This document shows, one piece after another, positions 36,983 through 48,700 of a stretch of 64,000 nt of DNA (its first letter is position 1; each line of letters begins with the position of its first letter). Both the position numbers and the translations under genes were made by a program. The stretch covers positions 310,001-374,000 of the forward strand of contig JAYKNF010000023.1 of NCBI GenBank assembly GCA_036172665.1, in the 5' to 3' direction. Origin of the DNA: Prosopocoilus inquinatus. Lineage: Eukaryota; Arthropoda; Insecta; Coleoptera; Lucanidae. A model generated the notes under the pieces. It was not told the origin of the DNA and made no database searches. It saw nothing but the letters and a program-made list of their open reading frames with translations.

Positions 36983-39900
36983 TATTAGCGTTGTTCCTGT
37001 GATGTATCTAATCGATCCTTACTCATCTATCATGTTATTTGACGTTTGGATGGACTCCAGTAACTCTGATGTGAGATACAAAGTTTTTGGACGCAGCAGA
37101 AGCTGGAAATAGTTTTGAACGAAACAACACGCATTAGCGTTGTTCCTGTGATGTATCTAATCGATCCTTACTCATCTATCATGTTATTTGACGTTTGGAT
37201 GGACTCCAGTAACTCTGATGTGAGATACAAAGATTTCGGTCGCAGCAGAAGCTGGAAATAGTTTTGAACGAAACAACACGTATTAGCGTTGTTCCTGTGC
37301 TGTATCTAATCGATCCTTACTCATCTATCATGTTATTTGACGTTTCGATGGACTCCAGTAACTCTGATGTGAGATACAAAGTTTTTGGACGCAGCAGAAG
37401 CTGGAAATAGTTTTAAACTAAACAACACGCATTAGCGTTGTTCCTGTGATGTATCTAATCGATCCTTACTCATCTATCATGTTATTTGGCGTTTCGATGG
37501 ACTCCAGTAACTTAGATGTGAGATACGAAGTTCTCGGACGCAGCTGAAGCTAGAAATAGTTTTAAACGAAACAACACTTATTAGCGTTGTTCCTGTGATG
37601 TATCTAATCGATCCTTACTCATCTATCATGTTATTTGACGTTTGGATGGACTCCAGTAACTCTGATGTGAGATACAAAGTTTTTGGACGCAGCAGAAGCT
37701 GGAAATAGTTTTGAACGAAACAACACGCATTAGCGTTGTTCCTGTGATGTATCTAATCAATCCTTACTTATCTATCATGTTATTTGACGTTTGGATGGAC
37801 TCCAGTAACCCTGATGTGAGATACAAAGATTTCGGTCGCAGCAGAAGCTGGAAATAGTTTTGAACGAAACAACACGTATTAGCGTTGTTCCTGCGATGTA
37901 TCTAATCGATCCTTACTCATCTATCATGTTATTTGGCGTTTCGATGGACTCCAGTAACTTAGATGTGAGATACGAAGTTCTCGGACGCAGCTGAAGCTAG
38001 AAATAGTTTTAAACGAAACAACACGCATTAGCGTTGTTCCTGTGTAGTATCTAATCGATCCTTACTCATCTATCATGTTATTTGACGTTTCGATGGACTC
38101 CAGTATCTCTGATGTGAGATACAAAGTTTTTGGACGCAGCAGAAGCTGGAAATAGTTTTAAACGAAACAACACGTATTAGCGTTGTTCCTGTGATGTATC
38201 TAATCGATCCTTACTCATCTATCATGTTATTTGACGTTTCGATGGACTCCAGTAACTCTAATGTGAGAAACGAAATTCTCGGACGCAGCAGAAGCTGGAA
38301 ATAGTTTTAAACGAGACAACACGTATTAGCGTTGTTCCTGTGATGTATCTAATCGATCCTTACTTATCTATCATGTTATTTGACGTTTGGATGGACTCCA
38401 GTAAGTCTGATGTGAGATACAAAGTTTTGGGACGCAGCAGGAGCTGGAAATAGTTTTAAACGAAACAACACGTATTAGCGTTGTTCCTGTGCTGTATCTA
38501 ATCGATCCTTACTTATCTATCATGTTATTTGACGTTTGGATGGACTCCAGTAACCCTGACGTGAGATACGAAGTTCTCGGACGCACCAGAAGCTGGAAAT
38601 AGTTTTAAACGAAACAACACGCACTAGCGTTGTTCCTGTGATGTATCTAATCGATCCTTACTTATCTATCATGTTATTTGACGTTTGGATGGACTCCAGT
38701 AACCCTGACGTGAGATACGAAGTTCTCGGACGCAGCAGAAGCTGGAAATAGTTTTAAACGAAGCAACAGGCATTAGCGTTGTTCCTGTGATGTATCTAAT
38801 CGATCCTTACTCATCTATAATGTTATTTGACGTTTCGATGGACTCCAGTAACTCTGTTGTGAGATACGACGTTTCCGGACGCAGCAGAAGCTGGAAATAG
38901 TTTTAAACGAAACAACACGTATTAGCGTTGTTCCTGTGATGTATCTAATCGATCCTTACTCATCTATCATGTTATTTGACGCTTGGATGGACTCCAGTAA
39001 CTAGGATGAGAGATACAAAGATTTCGGACGCAGCAGAAGCTGGAAATAGTTTTGAACGAAACAACACCTATTAGCGTTGTTCCTGTGATGTATCTAAACG
39101 GTCCTTACTCATCTAACATGTTATTTAACGTTTGGATGTACTCCAGTAAGTCTGATGTGAGATACAAAGTTTTTGGACGCAGCAGGAGCTGGAAATAGTT
39201 TTAAACGAAACAACACGTATTAGCGTTGTTCCTGTGCCGTATCTAATCGATCCTTACTTATCTATCATGTTATTTGACGTTTGGATGGACTCCAGTAACT
39301 CTGATGTGAGATACGACGTTTTCGGACGCAGCAGAAGCTGGAAATAGTTTTAAACGAAACAACACGTATTATCGTTGTTCCTGTGATGTATCTAATCGAT
39401 CCTTACTCATGTATCATGTTATTTGACGTTTGGGTGGACTCCAGTAACTCTGATGAGAGATACAAAGATTTCGGACGCAGCAGAAGATGGAAATAGTTTT
39501 GAACGATACACCACCTATTAGCGTTGTTCCTGTGATGTATCTAAACGATCCTTACTTATCTAACATGTTATTTGACGTTTGGATGGACACCAGTGAGTCT
39601 GATGTGAGATACAAAGTTTTGGGACGCAGCAGGAGCTGGAAATAGTTTTAAACGAAACAACACGTATTAGCGTTGTTCCTGTGCTGTATCTAATCGATCC
39701 TTACTCATCTATCATGTTATTTGACGTTTGGATGGACTCCAGTAACCCTGACGTGAGATACGAAGTTCTCGGACGCAGCAGAAGCTGGAAATAGTTTTAA
39801 ACGAAACAACACGTATTAGCGTTGTTTCTGTGATGTATCTAATCGATCCTTACTCATCTATCATGTTATTTGACGTTTGGATGGACTCCAGTAACTCTGA

Positions 39901-41619
39901 TGTGAGATACAAAGTTTTTATACGCAGCAGAAGCTGGAAATAGTTTAGAACGAAACAACACGTATTAGCGTTGTTCCTGTGATGTATCTAATCGATCCTT
40001 ACTTAGCTACTATGTTATTTGACGTTTCGATGGACTCCAGTAACTCTAATGTGAGATACGAAATTTTCGGACGCAGCAGCAGCTGGAAATAGTTTTAAAC
40101 GAGACAACACATATTAGCGTTGTTCCTGTGCTGTATCTAATCGATCCTTACTCATCTATCATGTTATTTGACGTTTCGATGGACTCCAGTAACCCTGACG
40201 TGAGATACGAAGTTCTCGGACGCAGCAGAAGCTGGAAATAGTTTTAAACGAAACAACACGCATTAGCGTTGTTCCTGTGATGTATCTAATCGATCCTTAC
40301 TCATCTATCATGTTATTTGGCGTTTCGATGGACTCCAGTAACTTAGATGTGAGATACGAAGTTCTCGGACGCAGCTGAAGCTAGAAATAGTTTTAAACGA
40401 AACAACACGCATTAGCGTTGTTCCTGTGTAGTATCTAATCGATGCTTACTCATCTATCATGTTATTTGACGTTTCGATGGACTCCAGTAACTCTGATGTG
40501 AGATACAAAGTTTTTGGACGCAGCAGAAGCTGGAAATAGTTTTAAACGAAACAATACGTATTAGCGTTGTTCCTGTGATGTATCTAATCGATCCTTACTC
40601 ATCTATCATGTTATTTGACGTTTGGATGGACTCCAGTAACCCTGACGTGAGATACGAAGTTCTAGGACGCAGCAGAAGCTGGAAATAGTTTTAAACGAAA
40701 CAACACGCATTAGCGTTGTTCCTGTGATGTATCTAATCGATCCTTACTCATCTATCATGTTATTTGGCGTTTCGATGGACTCCAGTAACTTAGATTTGAG
40801 ATACGAAGTTCTCGGACGCAGCTGAAGCTAGAAATAGTTTTGAACGAAACAACACGCATTAGCGTTGTTCCTGTAATGTATCTAACCGATCCTTACTCAT
40901 CTATCATGTTATTTGACGTTCGGACGGACTCCAGTAACTCTGATGAGAGATACAAAGTTCTCGGACGCAGTAGAAACTGGAAATAGTTTTGAACGAAGCA
41001 ACACGTATTAGCGTTGTTCCTGTGATGTACCTAATCGATCCTTACTTATCTACTATGTTATTTGACGTTTCGATGGACTCCAGTAACTCTAAATTGAGAT
41101 ACGAAATTCTCGGACGCAGCAGCAGCTGGAAATAGTTTCAAACGAAACAACACATATTAGCGTTGTTCCTGTGATGTATCTAACCGATCCTTACTCATCT
41201 ATCATGTTATTTGACGTTCGGACGGACTCCAGTAACTCTGATGAGAGATACAAAGTTCTCGGACGCAGTAGAAACTGGAAATAGTTTTGAACGAAGCAAC
41301 ACGTATTAGCGTTGTTCCTGTGATGTATCTAATCGATCCTTACTCATATATCATGTTATTTGGCGTTTCGATGGACTCCAGTAGCTCTGATGTGAGATAC
41401 GACGTTTTCGGACGCAGCAGAAGCTGGAAATAGTTTTAAACGAAACAATACGCATTAGCGTTGTTCCTGTGATGTATCTAATCGATCCTTACTCATCTAT
41501 CATGTTATTTGACGTTTGGATGGACTCCAGTAACTCTGATGAGAGATACAAAGATTTCGGACGCAGCAGAAGCTGGAAATAGTTTTGAACGAAACAACAC
41601 CTATTAGCGTTGTTCCTGT
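36983..41619 (+). repeat. Mixed satellite stretch with a small 4-monomer duplication
   Basis: Ordinary monomers throughout. A rare TTTCGGTCGCAGC variant occurs only near 37237 and 37833, 596 bp apart (4 x 149), marking a small local duplication. An 'AAGCAACAGG' module begins at about 38761, followed by the TTGTTTCTG > TAGTTTAGAACG > CTTAGCTACTATG run (about 39830-40130) and the GTTCGGACGG / TTTCAAACG run (about 40900-41330). No gene or non-satellite sequence. Confidence 0.83.
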
Positions 41620-42005
41620 GATGTATCTAAACGATCCTTACTTATCTAACATGTTATTTGACGTTTGGATGGACACCAGTGAGTCTGATGTGAGATACAA
41701 AGTTTTGGGACGCAGCAGGAGCTGGAAATAGTTTTAAACGAAACAACACGTATTAGCGTTGTTCCTGTGCTGTATCTAATCGATCCTTACTTATCTATCA
41801 TGTTATTTGACGTTTGGATGGACTCCAGTAACCCTGACGTGAGATACGAAGTTCTCGGACGCACCAGAAGCTGGAAATAGTTTTAAACGAAACAACACGC
41901 ATTAGCGTTGTTCCTGTGATGTATCTAATCGATCCTTACTTATCTATCATGTTATTTGACATTTGGATGGACTCCAGTAAGTCTGATGTGAGATACAAAG
42001 TTTCT

Positions 42006-42153
42006 GGACGCAGCAGGAGCTGGAAATAGTTTTAAACGAAACAACACATATTAGCGTTGTTCCTGTGATATATCTAATCGATCCTTACTCATCTATCATG
42101 TTATTTGGCGTTTCGATGACTCCAGTAGCTCTGATTTGAGATACGACGTTTTC
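42006..42153 (+). repeat. Monomer with 1-bp deletion (148 bp)
   Basis: CGATGACTCC near 42116-42125 replaces CGATGGACTCC. The counterpart 2063 bp downstream is intact, so the loss is private to this copy. A single-base sequencing or assembly error is equally possible. Confidence 0.9.
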
Positions 42154-42293
42154 GGACGCAGCAGAAGCTGGAAATAGTTTTAAACGAAACAACACGCATT
42201 CCTGTGATGTATCTAATCGATCCTTACTCATCTATCATGTTATGTGACGTTTCGATGGACTCCAGTAACTCTAATGTGAGATACGAAATTTTC
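42154..42293 (+). repeat. Monomer with 9-bp deletion (140 bp), copy 2
   Basis: Same CGCATTCCTG junction and GTTATGTGACG companion variant as the unit at 1646. It is preceded by the GATATATC and CTCTGATTTGAG unit, which ties it to the later copies at 44218 and 52255. Confidence 0.93.
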
Positions 42294-42442
42294 GGACGCA
42301 GCAGCAGCTGGAAATAGTTTGAAACGAAACAACACATATTAGCGTTGTTCCTGTGATGTATCTAATCGATCCTTACTCATCTATCATGTTATTTGACGTT
42401 TGGACGGACTCCAGTAACTCTGATGAGAGATACAAAGTTCTC

Positions 42443-42578
42443 GGACGTAGTAGAAGCTGGAAATAGTTTTGAACGAAACAACACGTATTAGCGTTGTTCC
42501 TGTTATGTATCTAATCGATCCTTACTTAGCTACTATGTTATTTGACGTTTTAACCCTGACGTGAGATACGAAGTTCTC
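42443..42578 (+). repeat. Hybrid monomer with 13-bp deletion (136 bp)
   Basis: TTTGACGTTT is joined directly to TAACCCTGACG; the 13 bases between GTTT and TAACC are missing. The left half is a CTTAGCTACTATG-type unit and the right half a CCCTGACG / GCACCAG-type unit. Relative to 44611-45815 this junction also skips eight whole monomers (1205 bp = 8 x 149 + 13), so it is the scar of a larger out-of-register deletion. Confidence 0.92.
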
Positions 42579-42909
42579 GGACGCACCAGAAGCTGGAAAT
42601 AGTTTTAAACGAAACAACACGCATTAGCGTTGTTCCTGTGATGTATCTAATCGATCCTTACTCATCTATCATGTTATTTGGCGTTACGATGGACTCCAGT
42701 AACTTAGATGTGAGATACGAAGTTCTCGGACGCAGCTGAAGCTAGAAATAGTTTTAAACGAAACAGCACGCATTAGCGTTGTTCCTGTGATGTATCTAAT
42801 CGATCCTTACTTATCTATCATGTTATTTGACGTTTGGATGGACTCCAGTAACCCTGACGTGAGATACGAAGTTCTCGGACGCAGCAGAAGCTGGAAATAG
42901 TTTTAAACG

Positions 42910-43860
42910 AAGCAACAGGCATTAGCGTTGTTCCTGTGATGTATCTAATCGATCCTTACTCATCTATCATGTTATTTGACGTTTCGATGGACTCCAGTAA
43001 CTCTGTTGTGAGATACGACGTTTCCGGACGCAGCAGAAGCTGGAAATAGTTTTAAACGAAACAACACGTATTAGCGTTGTTCCTGTGATGTATCTAATCG
43101 ATCCTTACTCATCTATCATGTTATTTGACGTTTGGATGGACTCCAGTAACTAGGATGAGAGATACAAAGATTTCGGACGCAGCAGAAGCTGGAAATAGTT
43201 TTGAACGAAACAACACCTATTAGCGTTGTTCCTGTGATGTATCTAAACGGTCCTTACTTATCTAACATGTTATTTAACGTTTGGATGTACTCCAGTAAGT
43301 CTGATGTGAGATACAAAGTTTTTGGACGCAGCAGGAGCTGGAAATAGTTTTAAACGAAACAACACGTATTAGCGTTGTTCCTGTGCCGTATCTAATCGAT
43401 CCTTACTTATCTATCATGTTATTTGACGTTTGGATGGACTCCAATAACTCTGATGTGAGATACGACGTTTTCGGACGCAGCAGAAGCTGGAAATAGTTTT
43501 AAACGAAACAACACGTATTATCGTTGTTCCTGTGATGTATCTAATCGATCCTTACTCATGTATCATGTTATTTGACGTTTGGGTGGACTCCAGTAACTCT
43601 GATGAGAGATACAAAGATTTCGGAGGCAGCAGAAGCTGGAAATAGTTTTGAACGATACACCACCTATTAGCGTTGTTCCTGTGATGTATCTAAACGATCC
43701 TTACTTATCTAACATGTTATTTGACGTTTGGATGGACACCAGTGAGTCTGATGTGAGATACAAAGTTTTGGGACGCAGCAGGAGCTGGAAATAGTTTTAA
43801 ACGAAACAACACGTATTAGCGTTGTTCCTGTGCTGTATCTAATCGATCCTTACTTATCTA
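42910..43860 (+). repeat. 'AAGCAACAGG' module (module R), a complete example
   Basis: Six consecutive subtypes in fixed order: AAGCAACAGGCATTAG + CTCTGTTG + TTTCCGG; CTAGGATGAGAG; CACCTATTAG + AAACGGTCC + GGATGTACTCC; GTGCCGTATC + TACGACG; CGTATTATCG + CATGTATCATG + GGGTGGACTCC; GATACACCACC, then a CAGTGAGTCTG + TTTTGGGACG unit. The starting AAGCAACAGG occurs at about 3467, 28113, 32054, 32801, 35483, 36227, 38761, 42910, 46179 and 54216, ten times in all. It behaves as a unit of amplification within the array. Confidence 0.85.
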
Positions 43861-44217
43861 TCATGTTATTTGACGTTTGGATGGACTCCAGTAACCCTGA
43901 CGTGAGATACGAAGTTCTCGGACGCACCAGAAGCTGGAAATAGTTTTAAACGAAACAACACGCATTAGCGTTGTTCCTGTGATGTATCTAATCGATCCTT
44001 ACTTATCTATCATGTTATTTGACATTTGGATGGACTCCAGTAAGTCTGATGTGAGATACAAAGTTTTTGGACGCAGCAGGAGCTGGAAATAGTTTTAAAC
44101 GAAACAACACATATTAGCGTTGTTCCTGTGATATATCTAATCGATCCTTACTCATCTATCATGTTATTTGGCGTTTCGATGGACTCCAGTAGCTCTGATT
44201 TGAGATACGACGTTTTC

Positions 44218-44357
44218 GGACGCAGCAGAAGCTGGAAATAGTTTTAAAAGAAACAACACGCATTCCTGTGATGTATCTAATCGATCCTTACTCATCTATC
44301 ATGTTATGTGACGTTTCGATGGACTCCAGTAACTCTAATGTGAGATACGAAATTTTC
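44218..44357 (+). repeat. Monomer with 9-bp deletion (140 bp), copy 3
   Basis: Same CGCATTCCTG junction and GTTATGTGACG variant. The preceding bases read TTTTAAAAGAAAC instead of TTTTAAACGAAAC, a change shared with copy 4 at 52255 but not with copy 2. Confidence 0.93.
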
Positions 44358-44809
44358 GGACGCAGCAGCAGCTGGAAATAGTTTGAAACGAAACAACACA
44401 TATTAGCGTTGTTCCTGTGATGTATCTAATCGATCCTTACTCATCTATCATGTTATTTGACGTTTGGACGGACTCCAGTAACTCTGATGAGACATACAAA
44501 GTTCTCGGACGTAGTAGAAGCTGGAAATAGTTTTGAACGAAACAACACGTATTAGCGTTGTTCCTGTTATGTATCTAATCGATCCTTACTTAGCTACTAT
44601 GTTATTTGACGTTTCGATGGACTCCAGTAACTCTAATGTGAGATACGAAATTTTCGGACGCAGCAGCAGCTGGAAATAGTTTTAAACGAAACATCACATA
44701 TTAGCGTTGTTCCTGTGATGTATCTAATCGATCCTTACTCATCTATCATGTTATTTGACGTTTGGACGGACTCCAGTAACTCTGATGAGAGATACAAAGT
44801 TCTCGGACG

Positions 44810-45710
44810 TAGTAGAAGCTGGAAATAGTTTTAAACGAAACATCACATATTAGCGTTGTTCCTGTGATGTATCTAAGCGATCCTTACTTATCTATCATGT
44901 TATTTGACGTTTGGATGGACTCCAGTAACTCTGATGTGAGATACGACGTTTTCGGACGCAGCAGAAGCTGGAAATAGTTTTAAACGAAACAACACGTATT
45001 ATCGTTGTTCCTGTGATGTATCTAATCGATCCTTACTCATGTATCATGTTATTTGACGTTTGGGTGGACTCCAGTAACTCTGATGTGAGATACGACGTTT
45101 TCGGACGCAGCAGAAGCTGGAAATAGTTTTAAACGAAACATCACATATTAGCGTTGTTCCTGTGATGTATCTAATCGATCCTTACTCATCTATCATGTTA
45201 TTTGACGTTTGGACGGACTCCAGTAACTCTGATGAGAGATACAAAGTTCTCGGACGTAGTAGAAGCTGGAAATAGTTTTAAACGAAACATCACATATTAG
45301 CGTTGTTCCTGTGATGTATCTAAGCGATCCTTACTTATCTATCATGTTATTTGACGTTTGGATGGACTCCAGTAACTCTGATGTGAGATACGACGTTTTC
45401 GGACGCAGCAGAAGCTGGAAATAGTTTTAAACGAAACAACACGTATTATCGTTGTTCCTGTGATGTATCTAATCGATCCTTACTCATGTATCATGTTATT
45501 TGACGTTTGGGTGGACTCCAGTAACTCTGATGTGAGATACGACGTTTTCGGACGCAGCAGAAGCTGGAAATAGTTTTAAACGAAACAACACGTATTAGCG
45601 TTGTTCCTGTGATGTATCTAATCGATCCTTACTCATCTATCATGTTATTTGACGTTTGGATGGACTCCAGTAACTCTGATGTGAGATACAAAGTTTTTGG
45701 ACGCAGCAGA
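44810..45710 (+). repeat. Nested 3-monomer tandem repeat (447 bp period)
   Basis: CATCACATATTAG and CTAAGCGATCC units recur at 447 bp (3 x 149): the AAGCGA variant is at 44875 and 45322. Each period reads GGACGTAGTAG > CTAAGCGATCC > CGTATTATCG/GGGTGGACTCC. The same nested tandem is present in the second 8-kb copy (AAGCGA at 52912 and 53359), so it predates that duplication. Confidence 0.9.
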
Positions 45711-48700
45711 AGCTGGAAATAGTTTTGAACGAAACAACACGTATTAGCGTTGTTCCTGTGATGTATCTAATCGATCCTTACTTATCTATCATGTTATTTG
45801 ACGTTTGGATGGACTCCAGTAACCCTGACGTGAGATACGAAGTTCTCGGACGCACCAGAAGCTGGAAATAGTTTTAAACGAAACAACACGCATTAGCGTT
45901 GTTCCTGTGATGTATCTAATCGATCCTTACTCATCTATCATGTTATTTGGCGTTACGATGGACTCCAGTAACTTAGATGTGAGATACGAAGTTCTCGGAC
46001 GCAGCTGAAGCTAGAAATAGTTTTAAACGAAACAACACGCATTAGCGTTGTTCCTGTGATGTATCTAATCGATCCTTACTTATCTATCATGTTATTTGAC
46101 GTTTGGATGGACTCCAGTAACCCTGACGTGAGATACGAAGTTCTCGGACGCAGCAGAAGCTGGAAATAGTTTTAAACGAAGCAACAGGCATTAGCGTTGT
46201 TCCTGTGATGTATCTAATCGATCCTTACTCATCTATCATGTTATTTGACGTTTCGATGGACTCCAGTAACTCTGTTGTGAGATACGACGTTTCCGGACGC
46301 AGCAGAAGCTGGAAATAGTTTTAAACGAAACAACACGTATTAGCGTTGTTCCTGTGATGTATCTAATCGATCCTTACTCATCTATCATGTTATTTGACGT
46401 TTGGATGGACTCCAGTAACTAGGATGAGAGATACAAAGATTTCGGACGCAGCAGAAGCTGGAAATAGTTTTGAACGAAACAACACCTATTAGCGTTGTTC
46501 CTGTGATGTATCTAAACGGTCCTTACTTATCTAACATGTTATTTAACGTTTGGATGTACTCCAGTAAGTCTGATGTGAGATACAAAGTTTTTGGACGCAG
46601 CAGGAGCTGGAAATAGTTTTAAACGAAACAACACGTATTAGCGTTGTTCCTGTGCCGTATCTAATCGATCCTTACTTATCTATCATGTTATTTGACGTTT
46701 GGATGGACTCCAGTAACTCTGATGTGAGATACGACGTTTTCGGACGCAGCAGAAGCTGGAAATAGTTTTAAACGAAACAACACGTATTATCGTTGTTCCT
46801 GTGATGTATCTAATCGATCCTTACTCATGTATCATGTTATTTGACGTTTGGGTGGACTCCAGTAACTCTGATGAGAGATACAAAGATTTCGGACGCAGCA
46901 GAAGCTGGAAATAGTTTTGAACGATACACCACCTATTAGCGTTGTTCCTGTGATGTATCTAAACGATCCTTACTTATCTAACATGTTATTTGACGTTTGG
47001 ATGGACACCAGTGAGTCTGATGTGAGATACAAAGTTTTGGGACGCAGCAGGAGCTGGAAATAGTTTTAAACGAAACAACACGTATTAGCGTTGTTTCTGT
47101 GATGTATCTAATCGATCCTTACTCATCTATCATGTTATTTGACGTTTGGATGGACTCCAGTAACCCTGACGTGAGATACGAAGTTCTCGGACGCAGCAGA
47201 AGCTGGAAATAGTTTTAAACGAAACAACACGTATTAGCGTTGTTTCTGTGATGTATCTAATCGATCCTTACTCATCTATCATGTTATTTGACGTTTGGAT
47301 GGACTCCAGTAACTCTGATGTGAGATACAAAGTTTTTGGACGCAGCAGAAGCTGGAAATAGTTTAGAACGAAACAACACGTATTAGCGTTGTTCCTGTGA
47401 TGTATCTAATCGATCCTTACTTAGCTACTATGTTATTTGACGTTTCGATGGACTCCAGTAACTCTAATGTGAGATACGAAATTTTCGGACGCAGCAGCAG
47501 CTGGAAATAGTTTTAAACGAGACAACACATATTAGCGTTGTTCCTGTGCTGTATCTAATCGATCCTTACTCATCTATCATGTTATTTGACGTTTCGATGG
47601 ACTCCAGTAACTCTGATGTGAGATACAAAGTTTTTGGACGCAGCAGAAGCTGGAAATAGTTTTAAACGAAACAATACGCATTAGCGTTGTTCCTGTGATG
47701 TATCTAATCGATCCTTACTCATCTATCATGTTATTTGGCGTTTCGATGGACTCCAGTAACTTTGATGTGAGATACGAAGTTCTCGGACGCAGCTGAAGCT
47801 AGAAATAGTTTTAAACGAAACAACACGTAGTAGCGTTGTTCCTGTGTAGTATCTAATCGATCCTTACTCATCTATCATGTTATTTGACGTTTCGATGGAC
47901 TCCAGTAACTCTGATGTGAGATACAAAGTTTTTGGACGCAGCAGAAGCTGGAAATAGTTTAGAACGAAACAACACGTATTAGCGTTGTTCCTGTGATGTA
48001 TCTAATCGATCCTTACTTAGCTACTATGTTATTTGACGTTTCGATGGACTCCAATAACTCTAATGTGAGATACGAAATTTTCGGACGCAGCAGCAGCTGG
48101 AAATAGTTTTAAACGAGACAATACATATTAGCGTTGTTCCTGTGCTGTATCTAATCGATCCTTACTCATCTATCATGTTATTTGACGTTTCGATGGACTC
48201 CAGTAACTCTGATGTGAGATACAAAGTTTTTGGACGCAGCAGAAGCTGGAAATAGTTTTAAACTAAACAACACGCATTAGCGTTGTTCCTGTGATGTATC
48301 TAATCGATCCTTACTCATCTATCATGTTATTTGGCGTTTCGATGGACTCCAGTAACTTAGATGTGAGATACGATGTTCTCGGACGCAGCTGAAGCTAGAA
48401 ATAGTTTTAAACGAAACAACACGCATTAGCGTTGTTCCTGTGTAGTATCTAATCGATCCTTACTCATCTATCATGTTATTTGACGATTCGATGGACTCCA
48501 GTATCTCTGATGTGAGATACAAAGTTTTTGGACGCAGCAGAAGCTGGAAATAGTTTTAAACGAAACAACACGTATTAGCGTTGTTCCTGTGATGTATCTA
48601 ATCGATCCTTACTCATCTATCATGTTATTTGACGTTTCGATGGACTCCAGTATCTCTGATGTGAGATACAAAGTTTTTGGACGCAGCAGAAGCTGGAAAT

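Larger units (their letters stand above)
41620..42548 (+). repeat. Higher-order repeat 7, copy A (truncated)
   Basis: Matches 43683-44611 at an offset of 2063-2064 bp. Shared rare variants are GACATTTGG, GATATATC, CTCTGATTTGAG, GTTATGTGACG with the 9-bp deletion, GGACGTAGTAG and CCTGTTATG. This copy has a private 1-bp deletion and stops abruptly at the 13-bp deletion junction at 42548. Confidence 0.88.
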
